A stretch of DNA of 64,000 nucleotides from Breviolum minutum Mf 1.05b.01 (GCA_000507305.1 DF239345.1:115897-179896), one strand, 5' to 3'; positions 34,918 through 47,202 are shown, counted from the first letter of the stretch. The notes: a model not told the origin generated them from the letters alone. Numbers and translations are program-made.

Positions 34918-35215
34918 CTGATTTGTCCACAAACACTAATAACATGACAGTGACACCGAAGCTTGATAGGAAGATTACCGAGCGGAAAAGCAATTTGTAT
35001 GTATATATATATATATTATATATAATAATGCACGATTGCCTTGTATCTAAATGATTCTAAATGCCATGCTGAATGATCTATTCACTTAATCATTGGAAAC
35101 CCAATGTAATAATATTGTAATAATAAACTCTCTTGACCATTGCGAATTCTCACAATGGTATACGATTCTTTACCTTTCCTGTGAGTCACCCAACAAAAAC
35201 ATCAAGAGGCCTGAC

Positions 35216-35310
35216 CAGGTTGCAGATTTGTCATCAACTTCGGCGTCATCCAAGTCCTCTTCCTCCTTGCTACCCAAATTGTTGGACACCGTGACGTCAA
35301 AGTCAGCGAC
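35216..35310 (-). CDS. Candidate acidic exon
   Basis: 95 nt (31 codons + 2) between GTTGAG|G and |GTCAGG. Reads VADFDVTVSNNLGSKEEEDL then DDAEVDDKSAT. The serine-rich plus frame is its antisense shadow. Confidence 0.65.
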
Positions 35311-35764
35311 CTCAACGAAGAAAAACACGTTGATGATGGTTGGATGTGGGGTTAAACCTGGGTAAAACACATGGCATGTGGTAAAAACACATGGTAAAAC
35401 ATGGCGAAAATGACAACTGGTCATTGAGTTCCCCAAAACGAAGTGCAATATTTTGATGTTCGGTTTCAAAAACCAACACAATCCAATTTAAATTGAATAC
35501 TTAGGTCGCCATGTTAACAAGTAGCCCAGCGAACATCTCTTAAAACGATCGAAACTTCATAATGTCATTCAATTTTTGAACAAGTGACTTTGAATCCCTT
35601 ATGGTAAACAAACAGGTTTTAACAAACATGGCAACGGAAAATCCCATTAATGCTCCTTAAATGGTCCCTTCTCCATGAGGGCTGGATCCTTTGGACCAAG
35701 TAGGGCTGCCCACTGTCCAGCAAACTAACATGACTGGCTGGAAAAATCCACTGTAGAATACCGC

Positions 35765-35871
35765 ACGTCCCAGAAATCTAACATAGATACCAAAAACGGC
35801 CATATTTTAAAGGAGTTCACCTTTTCCAAACCATCATTTTGGGTATACATGTTAGTTTTTCGGGCATGTAG
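35765..35871. mobile_element. TIR element adjoining an exon
   Basis: Left ACGTCCCAGAAATCTAACAT; right inverts to TACATGCCCGAAAAACTAAC. A minus frame runs straight into its right end (see 35872-35969). Confidence 0.6.
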
Positions 35872-35969
35872 ATGTTTTCCTTCTCAACGTGCTGGTGTCT
35901 GGTGCTTTTGATTCCAGGCCACAGAATGTCTTTGTCTGCCCTGTGAGGTGACCGCACGTTGTGGAAGAC
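35872..35969 (-). CDS. Candidate exon ending at a TIR element
   Basis: Starts after ACTGCCAG|; reads VFHNVRSPHRADKDILWPGI then KSTRHQHVEKENI. The donor is either GTTGAG inside the frame or a GC/GA site at the element edge. Confidence 0.5.
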
Positions 35970-36923
35970 CTGGCAGTTAAAAACGGTCCACAGCTGTGAG
36001 ATAACAAGATGCCTTCCAAAAATGTTGTTTGAAATCAAAATAAATCAATGCATAATGCATATGTTTGGATACTTTTTGGTGGATTTGGAACCACTACCGT
36101 ATACTAGTACTTCCTTTTGGAGAGACTTTTGGCCTTCTCGCCAGCTAACTTCAGGGATGATTCAAATACCAACATTCACAGGAACAACATGGAAATACAT
36201 CATTCCTTGTAATTTCGAAAAGCACACCCCAGTACGTCTACAGTCATGAATGCTATTTTGACTTTAAGACATATCAACATAACCTCCATCAGGGACGTTG
36301 GTGAAGCAGGGAGACTGTTGCGTTTGCCCGTTGACTGGTTGGTATCCATCAAGAAATGCTTGCAAAGATCATCAAACGTCCAACGTGTTGGAATACTGAA
36401 GAATAATCATACTATAACAATCCCTTTCATCAGGAGATCCCACAAATCCAAACAAACCATTTACCATTGGCTGATACTTTAGAGTTTGGATGAATTATAT
36501 ATGGGCAGTTGTTTTGTTGCTTTCAAACTTCCCATTTGGAAAGCAAAACACCTCACTGCGTTTTGAAGACCCCAAACCCTCGCAACTTAGGATAAAATAT
36601 GACCTTTTCTCTCCCAAAACCAAAGACCAGTCAAATGGCTTATGGCTGAACATCAGGATACCCCCCCCCAAAAAAACAACACATACATACAATTTGGGAC
36701 GTTCATTTTGGGATTTTTCCATGTATTTCCAAATTGTATTCCAACTAGTTCAACCTTCAATTATTTTCAATTTCAGGGGTCAATTTTTGTTGAGCCATAG
36801 CCAACTGAAATGAGCAACGTTCAAAGCCCTTGTGATTTCCATCATACCGATTGGTTCATAAGAATCCTTCTAATGGCTTATTACACTCCCCCCCAAAAAA
36901 AGTGGTAGTGTAATCCCATATGC

Positions 36924-37046
36924 TCTGCTCCCCAAGTTTAACAGCTCGCCCCTGAAATATGGCGGTTGGAAGACTACTTTCTCTACTTTCCTTTTGGAGC
37001 CCGGTAACTTTTCAGAGCTTTAGCTGTTAAACTTCCAGGGGGGTAT
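36924..37046. mobile_element. TIR element, diverged
   Basis: CTCCCCAAGTTTAACAGCT at the left and AGCTGTTAAACTTCCAGGGG at the right, with GTATA following. The usual CTAAC is replaced by TTAAC. Confidence 0.6.
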
Positions 37047-37885
37047 ACAGCAAATCGAAATGTAAAGATCCCATAAATATATATATATATATTTATAATC
37101 CGATATACCTATATATGTATATAATACAAAAATATCCCACATATACATATATCATATAATATATATGAATATGTATACAAACATATGCCCATATATTAAC
37201 AGCACATCACCAAAATTTTGAACTGCCCAGGTACTGTCTAAGGTCACAGAGTTCCGGTTCCTTTGATCGCCCTTCATACCTGGAAGGCTCATTTTTTTTG
37301 CAAATAAAGATGAACAACTTGTGGTGATCTAAAAGATACCATACAAATGTGAATATTCATAGTACACATATATATATATATATATCAAAGCCAATTATAC
37401 ATAGACATAGATACATATCTCTATATATTTCTATATGCTGATGATAAAAAACATGATCATCTTAGATTATTTTGTAGCTACTAGACTATATTCATGTTGT
37501 GTTTGCAACTGTCATCCAATCGGAAATCAAAATATATCAAATTAAGCTGCTAGGGTCAGTAGAGCTACGAAGGTCTTGAAATGAATGATTCAAACTCTAG
37601 ACTCTAGAGTCCAATCGGACCAACTCAAAGCGTTGGACGCTTTCAATCTACTGACAACGTTCTGGACCATTAATTATTTCCTTGCTTAGTCAGTTATGAG
37701 GGTTAGTTTTACGGCAATTCCTACACTTTAATTTAGTATAGGGTCCGGCTCATTCTCGGTCGCTTTCGTGAGCCAAAGCTACTGTATCAGTCACCAGGTC
37801 GTCATGTTACACGTTTGACTTCACCTAGATGGGGTTAAATTCCATTACAAACAGGCTTCAAATAGAATGACCTCTGATATTCTCA
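37047..37885. repeat. TA-rich, gene-poor stretch
   Basis: Two long TATATA tracts (about 37076-37210 and 37365-37445) and AT-rich sequence. No exon seen. Confidence 0.6.
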
Positions 37886-38110
37886 ATGCAACCTATGGCA
37901 AAGTTATTCTTCGCATTCTGTACTCGTAACCTTGTATACGTGGTTGCTGACCCGCCCTTTTTCTTGAGGGCGGCTCCCGCCAAACAATGGTTGATCCCCA
38001 CGGTATGCAACAGCCACAACTTTCCCATCGTCGCTGCGAAGCTGCTGCTGGTTCGCTGTGGTGGTGGTGGGGCAGCTAATGTTGGCGTCTGGCAAACGGC
38101 AGATTGTAGT
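37886..38110. other. GC-richer, possibly coding, strand undecided
   Basis: Open on both strands: plus frame with FCTRNLVYVVADPPFFLRAA, minus frame with QQQLRSDDGKVVAVAYRGDQ. Clear splice sites were not found for either, so no gene is called. Confidence 0.3.
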
Positions 38111-38736
38111 GGTTGTTTAATAAGGATCCTTTTTGTGGTTTATTATATTCCCCAAAAAATGGTATACTTTCCCATATACCCTAAACAACCAGGTTTTTTT
38201 TCTCTATTGAGACTTTCGTCAAGCCTTACGCTCCAGGGGACTCACATATCCATACCTGGGAAAGGTTAGTTCCCACAAGGGTATCTTTTGGAAGATGGGC
38301 CTAGGCTCCTAATTACTTTGGAGGAGGGGTTGGTGGACTACTTGGTGCGTTGAAGATGGTTCAACAGGAGCATGGATTCGAGCTTTCGATTGAAAAGAGT
38401 CAAAATGATCATGTTGAAATATGCCTGACTCGTATTGTAGAAGGATGTCGTAGAATCATAGAATGGTTTGAATATTCGTAAAACACAACTAAGAGGATAA
38501 AAAGGCACAGATTCAATCTACGGGATGCTCAAGGACCAAATCCTGGTGTCCATGGTAACATACCTTCGACTTGCATACATTCCCAACTGTATGCACACAC
38601 ACACACACACACCTTTGGGTTGGGGTGGGTGGGTGNGCAATACAACTGCTAAAGACCTGTACAAGACAACCTGCACACATGGAGCACACAAAATACACAA
38701 CTATAAGAACAAACTGGTACATACAGCAAACCCATT

Positions 38737-38811
38737 CCGCGTGTACAGACGAGGCCCTTGTCCGCTTGTACAAATGAGGCCCCTGACCGCGTGTACAGAC
38801 GAGGCCCCTCC
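38737..38811. repeat. Three copies of a 25-bp tandem repeat
   Basis: Unit like CCGCGTGTACAGACGAGGCC plus CTTG(T), starting at 38737, 38762 and 38787. Just upstream are a (CA)n run (38594-38613) and a G/T-rich run with one ambiguous base at 38636. Confidence 0.8.
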
Positions 38812-38925
38812 CCCCGCAATAATTGATTGATTGTTGGCAGCGGGACCTGACTCTATCTATCATATCATTCCATCTCAGTGGAGATTTTTTTCAAAATTTT
38901 CAAGCTGTCAGCATGGAGGGTGGGG

Positions 38926-39056
38926 GATCAAAAAAAATAGGGATCAAACAAAAAATAAAACTGGGGATCAAAAAAATCTTCAGCCACAAGGCTGCAAGAA
39001 ATGCAGCAGTTCCCTCAGGGTTCAGGATCAAAAAAAGTTAAATAGGGATCAAAAAT
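38926..39056. repeat. Interspersed GGGATCAAAAAA motifs
   Basis: At least five copies of (G)GGATCAAAAAA separated by short spacers. No coding interpretation is convincing. Confidence 0.7.
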
Positions 39057-39182
39057 AAATAAATTATTGGTTTTGTAGCAAATTCTCGGTTTCTTACGTT
39101 CTGGATTACGAAAGCTGTCTTGAGGCGCTGCGCCCTCACAAATGCTGAGCCTGTCGCTGCAAAGGATGCCGCCCTACCTTTC

Positions 39183-39360
39183 TCCTTCCTTCCTTGAGTG
39201 CATCCAGGAACTTGCTGTGTCAGATACTACTGTTTACCGATAAAGCATCTTTTTTCCTTGCTTCCTTTCCGTCCTTGCCTGCTGCCTTCCTCCCTCCCTC
39301 CCTCCCTTCCTTGCCTTCCTCCCTTGCTTCCTTCCTTCCTTCCCCTTCTTCCCCTCCTTA
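39183..39360. repeat. Polypyrimidine (CCTT/CCCT) tract
   Basis: Long C/T-only stretches on the plus strand. The open frames across it are compositional artefacts. Confidence 0.85.
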
Positions 39361-39418
39361 TAGGATCCATGTTAATTTCTTTTTTTCCACTGCGCCCTCC
39401 CATCGGACTTGTAATTTC

Positions 39419-39491
39419 TTTTTTGATGCCTATTATTTTTTTTCATTGATGCCTATTAGTTTTTTTGTTGATGCCTATATATTTTTGATGC
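39419..39491. repeat. Four copies of TTTTTGATGCCTAT
   Basis: TTGATGCCTAT or close variants at roughly 16-28-base spacing separated by T-runs. No known role. Confidence 0.7.
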
Positions 39492-40429
39492 GTATCCCCG
39501 GCATGGATGGGATTCCCCAATCTACATGTCGAAATGGTTTTGTTTACCAGCCAACTGTATTTGTTTACCAGTCAGTCTTCCTCCACCTTTCCTCCCCCCT
39601 CGTCTTTAACCAAACCTGGTTTGCTACTACGGTCCATCGACGACCATTTTGAGTCTTCCTGGGTGTAGCTCCACCATTGCCCTCTTCAAAGAATTTCCTG
39701 AGCAAACTCTACGGCCACTCGCAAACACATGTAAACCAAAAAAATGAAAAATCTACTACCGACCTGGGAACTGACATATTGCAAGGATTGAAAAAAGGCA
39801 CTTTTGAGTCGATGTTTTTCTTTTCCCAAGGTAGAATATGTATGAATATGTTAGTTCCTTGAAAGGAACTTTTGACATCTCTAACAACGAAATGGTACTG
39901 ATTATTGGAGGATTATATACCCTTCATTCTTGTTCACTATCCCAAAATCTCAACCTGGAAACGTATACCTTTCCATCAGCAGGAGTATGGATGCTCATGA
40001 TTTCGATAAACACCATAGGATTTTGTCATACAGTTGATGGAGAAATCCGAAACAACCACCTGGGATGGGAAAAACCGTGTACGTAATTGGATAAACTACC
40101 TATCAACTGGTGCAGGATTTCAGCCATCAACATATATCAACATTATACATTGTCCCGGAAAAAAGGCTGATAGAAAATAGGGAGTTACAAGATATATACC
40201 CACTTCACATCCCGCCGCGTGACACAAACTTGGAAGCATCCGGCAACTTCCTGGGCGTTTTTTTCAAGGCTAGCCCCACATGGGACCAAATCAGGGAAAA
40301 GGTTCAGTTCTGACTGGACACCTTTCCCAAAATCTCACAGTTAAATGAGACCCAATTTTTGTTGATTTCATCTGAAAATTATTCTGAACAATTACCACCA
40401 TGGGAGATATAACAGTGGTAAATCTTTAC

Positions 40430-40563
40430 CCTGGATGTTGACATGTAACAACTTTCAACATCGGACCATCGCACCAGCGACCATCCTCTGCAAACAAGAA
40501 TCTGACATGCGCAAATCTGGTTGAATTTCTTGGTGGATCGTGGAAAAATCGGTGTGACCGCAA
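40430..40563 (-). CDS. Candidate exon, unknown protein
   Basis: 134 nt (44 codons + 2) between CAACTCAG|T and |GTAAAG. Reads LRSHRFFHDPPRNSTRFAHV, then RFLFAEDGRWCDGPMLKVVT and CQHP. The adjoining upstream exon ends 13 nt away. An overlapping frame is also open for part of it. Confidence 0.55.
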
Positions 40564-40576
40564 CTGAGTTGAATAC

Positions 40577-40654
40577 ATTTGAATCCAAGTAATATCTAGC
40601 TTCCTCAACCCCAAAGGCACGCACAAAATCAATCTGGATCCAAAACAACTCTTC
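40577..40654 (-). CDS. Candidate exon, unknown protein
   Basis: 26 codons, phase 0, after CCTTAGAG|. Reads EELFWIQIDFVRAFGVEEAR then YYLDSN, followed by GTATTCAACTCAG. It may instead continue unspliced as VFNSVAVTPIFPRSTKKFNQ, ending at a GTTTGC donor. Confidence 0.5.
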
Positions 40655-42549
40655 CTCTAAGGTCCCAATCCTTTTCATTTAGGGGTCAGTCTTCCACTGA
40701 TATCAACCTAAAAACATCACCAAAACCTAACATCCAACACAGAACCTGACATTGAATTTTTGGAAAAACATCTTCCAAACATCAATTGTCTGGTTTCAAC
40801 TTAGCTCGCTATTTTTCTCTACTCGGGTCACATCCCTTCCCTCGTAGAGAAGTGTCATACTTCGACTAGGCGTGGGTGGTAAGGCAGCACCCAAAGTCAT
40901 AGAAGTAGAACCTGCGAGCTCCTGCGTGGAGGTTGGTGCACATTTGCAATAAAATATCAAAGTTGGATGCTTTACATCTGTGGAGCAGCTGCATCATGCA
41001 GGAGCGCCCATGTATTTCCATCTATTTCCGGCATCCAGATTCGGAGCTGAACCATTGGGGGTTGGCACGATGCACCCCAAATCCCTACACCACAAGCAAT
41101 CATAAATCCGTATCATTCAATGATATGGTGGCTATTAAAAAAACAATCCCCCACCACCTGAATTTTCGCATAACATTCAACCATCAAATACTACGGTAGA
41201 ATTCAATCATCATCATCATCAGAAGCTTCGAAATCGGATGGAAATTTCCAAGCGCGCGCGCCTCATCACCCTGGCGAGGAGATGGGAAAAGTAAAAGTGT
41301 GATGCACCGAAGCAGTTGGTTTTTTTTGACAATGCTTTCGGGGAAACTTTCGGACATTTCTCTGGATTTCTTGACAAAACCCAACCGAATTCTGTTGATA
41401 AATAAACACAGCCCCAAACCAGTTGGGATATAGGTTGAAACACGGAAAAAAAACATCAGAATATCAAACAAACGGTGCAGGAGTTTGTCCAAACGTATTG
41501 AAAGGCAAAATCTTCAAATTTTACGTGATCCTGATGTGAGGCCATCTTGTTTCAGGATTCCCCTAGCCACCAACTAATCTATGGAGTGAGGTTGGTACGG
41601 TTTGGTTACATTAAGCAGCGTGAAGACCAATTTTCAGTGTGCCCTTGAAGGTGGAACTTGAAAACAAAATCCTGGAAAAGGAGACTTCATTTGGAATCCA
41701 AGACTTATCAGGTGGTTGGTGCATGAAGAATCATGGTGCCAGTGTTGTGATCCCCTTGTGATCCCGAACGGTTTCTCGACTCGTTGGACCCATTGATACG
41801 TCCGTTGCTGGGTAAATTTCAATTATATAAATTTCAGGCTGGGTGGATTTCCGGAAACAAACACAAGTTCACCACGGTGGATTTCCACCAAATATTTCAA
41901 AACACTCTCCAGCAGGAAGGAATCAAAGCGGATCAAAGATCTTTCAGAATCTTCCAAAAAATACGAATGTTGAAATTTACCATGGTCAAGCAAGTCCCAA
42001 GGCCCTGGTGATAGCATGGGCGGTTTGGCCCACAAAACCCTGGTAGATCAGGTAAAGGCGATAGTCATGCCGGAGTTTTGAGACCATCCCCATACATTGA
42101 CATAATTGAAAATATGTCCCGTCATTGCTGGCCAATGTTGTGCAAATTTGTTCATCCCATGTTGTGAAATGTCACCTGAAGGATAAATCTCCCATTCACC
42201 ATAAAGGTTCTTAAGCAAAAAACCTTCCCAACACAACTACTAGTATTGCTAATTTTCCTGGCGCCCCTCTTGCGGACGTTCTCAGCACATGATCATTGGG
42301 CAAAGATGGGCACTCCAACTCTTCAGGTCAGTTGAGGCAACACCACTCCACCGAAATCTCTCAGTGCCCATGATTTTTGAGGTTTACTAAAAGATACAAA
42401 AAAACATCTAAAAACCAACAAGAGTGGATCCAATAGATTCAATAGATACGAATACATAATGGTTTCGCAACATCCTTATTCAAAACCTTGAAACCACCGT
42501 AAATGTGCTTTCATCATGCTCCATCGTGAAATTTCCCCAGCCTCTAGAC

Positions 42550-42606
42550 CTGAAGTCGCTGTTTGAAAAGTGTTGACTGCAGGCCTCAATCGTCAAACAC
42601 CCACAG
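42550..42606 (-). CDS. Short candidate exon
   Basis: 57 nt (1 + 18 codons + 2) between GCTTTCAG|C and |GTCTAG. Reads CGCLTIEACSQHFSNSDF. Confidence 0.45.
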
Positions 42607-42824
42607 CTGAAAGCATCCACCACAGATGCACGGTGAAAAGTGCCCCGCATAAAAAACCAACGTTGATTGTTGTCCTTTGTTATGTTGGGGGTATTCGTTT
42701 TGAAAAACATACATTTCAGAAAAATAGCATCCAATCCCGTTGAGGGATGCATGCTTTTGCATATGAGTTTTTAAGTCCAACTGGCTGCATCCAAGTATTT
42801 CCTCCTTTAAAAAAATCCAAACAC

Positions 42825-42936
42825 TGATCTTCTCAAGTGCCAAGAATAAAGGTGTTCTGCTTTCTAAGGCGCAAGGAAAATTAATCATGATCCCCAAGTC
42901 TAACCGGGCTTTCATCAAAGAGGAATCTAAAACACC
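42825..42936 (-). CDS. Candidate exon, unknown protein
   Basis: 112 nt (37 codons + 1) between GAACAAG|G and |GTGTTT. Reads GVLDSSLMKARLDLGIMINF then PCALESRTPLFLALEKI. SRTPLFLALEK is faintly ankyrin-like, too weak to assign. The frame stays open to 42586. Confidence 0.55.
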
Positions 42937-43152
42937 CTTGTTCTTTAAGAAGGCCATATTTTCTTAATATAACCTGATTTCTGGTGGGTGGTAGCTTTTG
43001 AATGCTTTTGAGAGACAAAACATCACCTCCGTTTCGGTTACCTGAAAATACCGGGAAGAGTCAATTTTTGCACCAACTGTTACGGTTGAACATGACCGCT
43101 GTGCGAAAATGAGAACCTGGAGCATCTCCAAATGGTTGGAGATTCACGCACA

Positions 43153-43197
43153 AAGGGATGTCTGCACCATACGTGCACTATGGTGCAGACATCCCTT
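43153..43197. repeat. Perfect 18-bp inverted repeat
   Basis: AAGGGATGTCTGCACCAT and its inverted copy separated by 9 bases. It sits at the 3' end of the poly-Asp exon. Confidence 0.9.
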
Positions 43198-43208
43198 CGG
43201 TCTCATTT

Positions 43209-43304
<96 letters not shown>

Positions 43305-43388
43305 TCCTCCCTCATCAACGTGATCATGTTTGAAAATTTGGGGCTCGAACAAGGAGGCTCTCCTGGCTCCCTTTCCTTGCGGCTTTTC
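43191..43388 (-). CDS. Poly-aspartate exon
   Basis: 198 nt between CTCCACCAG|G and a proposed GTCTGC donor. Reads KSRKEREPGEPPCSSPKFSN then MITLMREDF, followed by two runs of about 12-13 Asp separated by Gly, then GDDDENETEG. Encoded by a (GAT)n microsatellite (plus strand ATC, 43210-43301). The poly-His and poly-Ile plus frames are shadows. Likely an acidic disordered tail; repeat length probably varies between strains. Confidence 0.5.
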
Positions 43389-44297
43389 CTGGTGGAGAAG
43401 CTTCTTGGCATCAGCCAACTGACCCGGGCAACTTGGAGTGATCCCCCCAATCTGAATTATTTGGTCATTCAAGGGTTCCCTTACCAAACCACCATCCCCT
43501 ATTTTCATCATTAATTCGGCCTCCTTTCTAATTGCGATTACAACGGCAATTCGGTCACATGACTTTGCAGGAAAAACGTATTCTGTCTATGTGAGGCATA
43601 TATTCTACCAAATCGCTGAAGAAGCATGCGAACAGCATGTTCATCCAACAACCTTTACTGGTAGCGAAAACAGCTCACCAGTATGAAGGTTCAGCTGACA
43701 AGGCCAACCACACCGATGAGGAAGCTGGCAATACTGCTGGGACCTAAAAAGGTATGCCCCATACCCATACCATCCATGTATGGTATATTTACATTTACCA
43801 CAAAAATCAACAAATATAGGTAAATATACCAACCACCAGGAGGTTAGCTGTCACCGGTTCCGCTCCTTCAAGACGCCCAAGGCTTGTAGTGATGCAATGG
43901 AGGTCTGCAATTTGTCCCTGGGTGACTAGTAGTGACGCGATGAAAACACACGAACATCACATGCAAGGGCTGCAAAGGGTGTTTTTCTATTTGTTCTTCC
44001 AATTGGTGAATTCAAGATAAGTTAAGTTCCTGATGAGTTTGGTGCCAAAAACACAAACGATCATTAAATCTTCTCTTGTGAAATGCTGCATGAGGCCTAT
44101 AATGCACATAAATGCATACAGTATCATACAGTGAAGGTTATTAAAGAATATGACTAATCAACCAACCATCTCTGACGTATAGCTTTATTCGAGGAGAACC
44201 ATGTTTCAACACCGCGTGATGATCCATGATACATGGGGCCCCAAGATCTCTGAAGCTATGAAATCATTTGGTTTCAATCCGACAATTCTGTTCTTAC

Positions 44298-44381
44298 CTT
44301 GCGAGCCTGTATATCTTGGTCTGACGTTACTAGCATGTTCAACAAGAATCGCTGTTCCACAACTTCTCCACATAATAGCAC
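44298..44381 (-). CDS. Candidate exon with strong donor
   Basis: 28 codons, phase 0, between AACTCTAG|G and |GTAAGA. Reads VLLCGEVVEQRFLLNMLVTS then DQDIQARK. A longer plus-strand open frame here is a shadow. Confidence 0.55.
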
Positions 44382-45191
44382 CTAGAGTTCAACAATCAAT
44401 TGTCTAGCAAAACAATAGCAACCTCTGTCATAAGATTCTGCATGAAAAAGTCTGTCCTGAAAAAACACACCTGGAATCCGGTGTTTCCAACATTCTCCAA
44501 CGTTCTGACTCAGGACTTTCCAGAATTTTTTCAGCGCATCCTCAAATCCTGTGACCAGAAACTCGGGAACCTTCCAAGTTCAAAGCATGGAGAACCCATT
44601 CCCTCCAAGTATACACTGCAGTGCATCTCCATCTTCCGGGCTGGTTTTTTTCTGATAATTAACGCTATCTTGGAAGGAATCCCTGTAACACAACCCACCA
44701 AAAAATCAGTTTGTCATATTTCCATATATTTCCAGTGAGGTTGTGAAACTCCTCATCACCAAGGGACCAGTTGGAATTCCCACTGCTTTGTGCCCCTTGG
44801 GTTGGCGCAGTCTCTGCCACCCTGGCCGTGACTAACGACAAAATCCCACCTAACTTCAGTGATCATTCAAGTAGCACTGCACAGTGCTGAGAGTAAAATG
44901 CAACTAAAATGTCAAGGGTATGATCTGCAACGTCTGATTTGCAGTGTTTGGGGGACAAGGCTAAAGTACACAGGTACTGCCTTACCACAATCCACGTATT
45001 CTTTCGTATGCCTTGTCCAAACATTTTGTTGGGATGGTTCTTCTTATGCAAACTTGCCCAAACCTGGAACCACGTGCTCCTCTCCATCCGTTGTCCGAGA
45101 TCAAATACCCAAGGAACAAATGCAACAATCTAGTGAAGGAATGTAGCAATAGTATCAAACTCGCGTTTGTGTTACGAAAAAAAATCACAAC

Positions 45192-45275
45192 AGTGGCATT
45201 AACAAGCTGCCCATCAACGGGGGCAGCCTCAGCGCATCATCTGCTTGAAAGTCAAGCACGGGCATGGATATTCTC
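45192..45275 (-). CDS. Candidate exon, unknown protein
   Basis: 84 nt (1 + 27 codons + 2) between TGCTCAG|G and |GTTGTG. Reads RISMPVLDFQADDALRLPPL then MGSLLMP. Confidence 0.5.
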
Positions 45276-45585
45276 CTGAGCAAGCGAGACCATGCAGGGT
45301 GTTTTCACAGGGATTGATGTTAATCCACCTCCAAGAGGAGGTAAACTGAAGATGACTTCTCCCAAAAAGTGGCACAGTAAGGGCTAAACATCTCAACGAA
45401 ATATCCTCCCAAAACTACCCCCAACTAAAATAGTCCGTTGAACACTAGTGCAGGTTTATCCATGAATAAACCGTTTTTGTTTGCCCAGCTATTTCTGGTG
45501 TTTTCCCCATGATTGGATTCACAAAACCATTCAGCTGCCCACATGCAAAACAACATGCGTATTTTTGCCCACATGCACACGAATA

Positions 45586-45627
45586 TCTGAATATATATAT
45601 ATATATATATATGTANGAATATCTAGA

Positions 45628-45659
<32 letters not shown>

Positions 45660-45750
45660 TTTTTAAATATACATATATATATATATGACATATTATACAC
45701 TTGTTTTCCCCTTCCGCACCCTCTGATATATATATATATATGGCATGAAT
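45586..45750. repeat. Long TATATA tracts with one ambiguous base
   Basis: Several (TA)n runs broken by short unique sequence; an N at 45616 marks unresolved sequence. Confidence 0.9.
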
Positions 45751-46029
45751 TTATATACACATATGCTGTACTCATGTTGTAAGTACAGCGGAAAACAATA
45801 TACGGGTCCAGATCTCAAACAACATACATAGTGGAAAACAACAACAAACAAGTGCAAACATCTAATGAATGGCAACCCCTTATCAAGAAGCCCCCCCCGC
45901 TTCTCAAATTCATCAAGGGTTAACACTATAGTACATACTGCAAGCTAACACAAATATGCACATTTCACAGGCTATGATTGAGTTCACCGTATAATTTCCT
46001 CCATCCCTACCGTGAAAAAAAACAAGGGG

Positions 46030-46240
46030 CAAACATCCCATCAGCTGTGAGTGCCGCCAAGTTGCCATGGCTCGAGCTTTAGGGGCTCGTCCCAGGCATT
46101 GCAAGGGACTGCCGCAGTTTTCTGCGCTGTTTGGGTGCAGGGCTGCCAAGGCCAAAATTCCCGCAGAAAGTGGAGGGCCATGCACAAAGAACAAGCAACA
46201 GGACGACCCGGGTGGTTCCAAGAAAGCATGGTGCATGTTG
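46030..46240. other. GC-richer coding-like segment, strand and frame undecided
   Basis: Long frames are open on both strands (plus: MARALGARPRHCKGLPQFSA; minus: LSAGILALAALHPNSAENCG). Probably contains an exon, but the sequence does not decide which. Confidence 0.3.
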
Positions 46241-46331
46241 TCTATATACAAGCACAATACTAAACATGTATTTTTTTTTGGGGATGACATCAACATGTAA
46301 GGTATCATGGCTTGGTGATGGCTTGGATAAC

Positions 46332-46372
46332 CATTGATGGTTGAAATCCTCCCGGAGAAGGTGATGGACGAC
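46332..46372 (-). CDS. Short candidate exon
   Basis: 41 nt (13 codons + 2) between CTTCCAG|G and |GTTATC: VVHHLLREDFNHQ. Confidence 0.45.
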
Positions 46373-47091
46373 CTGGAAGGTAGCGCAGGATGTCAACCAT
46401 TCAACTACTGGTTGGTTAATAAGGATAAGATTGGATTGCCAATAGTTGACTATCGACTTATACTAACCCCTATAGTCCTATGGGCAAGGGTAAGGCAGAA
46501 TGAGTTTAGATGCTCCTCATCCCAGTAAGAATGACCACCAGGATCATTTCATATTTCGTAGAGGATCCCTATTAAACTTCATTTTCCACTGTTGCTGGGA
46601 GGGGGGCATGCCGAATAATGACCCCTTTGGCGTATGACCGTATAACCCAAACACCAAATATAGTTGCTTGGTTCTGGTTCAATACCCGTTCTGGGCATTC
46701 AAATGCTAAATTCCACTACAACCATGATGAGGCAGAACCAGGTTTAACTTTGTAAGCACATTCCTTGACACCAAAATTGAACTGATTTCAAGCATAACAT
46801 TATAACGGCCAAAATCAGAACTTGACAATCATCACATAGGCTGCCTTAGAGCAAACAAGTAAATCCCTAAGAGTCATGCCACTTCTGAAAGGTAAACACA
46901 ACTTATGGACCTCTGTAAATTGCAAAGGTGGTCATATGGAACCTTTTTGTTCTTTGAATCAAAGGTCTCAACCGGACCCAAAAAACCCTGGAAGTTGATC
47001 AAGTTGTCATGTTTACACAAAAGACTTGATGTAAATTATTCTGAGCATGGATGATTGAAGCCTCTGGTTGAATAGGTACTTGTGATGTACA

Positions 47092-47202
47092 TACACCCCC
47101 CGAAAACTAACGTAGACAACAAAAATGATGGTTTCTAATGGGAATCTCTGTTTTCCAGGAGTCCATTTTGAGGTGCCATGTTGTGTTTTTTTTTGGGAGT
47201 AT
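47092..47202. mobile_element. TIR element directly after an exon
   Basis: Left TACACCCCCCGAAAACTAAC then GTAG; right end inverts to CATACTCCCAAAAAAAAACA. The minus-strand donor GTCA runs straight into its TACTCCC end. Confidence 0.6.

Noticed and set aside
37769-37785. Minus-strand GTAGC-TTTGGCTCA resembling the leader with three bases missing
   Set aside because: Needs a gap, and no coding sequence follows.
38513-38863. Minus frame across an ambiguous base and tandem repeats
   Set aside because: Contains an unresolved codon, a (GT)n stretch and the 25-bp repeats.
39194-39652. 152-codon plus-strand frame rich in Leu/Pro/Ser/Phe
   Set aside because: Runs through a polypyrimidine tract and TTGATGCC repeats; composition follows base content, not protein.
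43109-43333. Plus-strand poly-Ile, poly-His and poly-Ser frames
   Set aside because: Antisense or shifted readings of the (GAT)n tract; the minus poly-Asp frame has splice sites and normal flanking composition.
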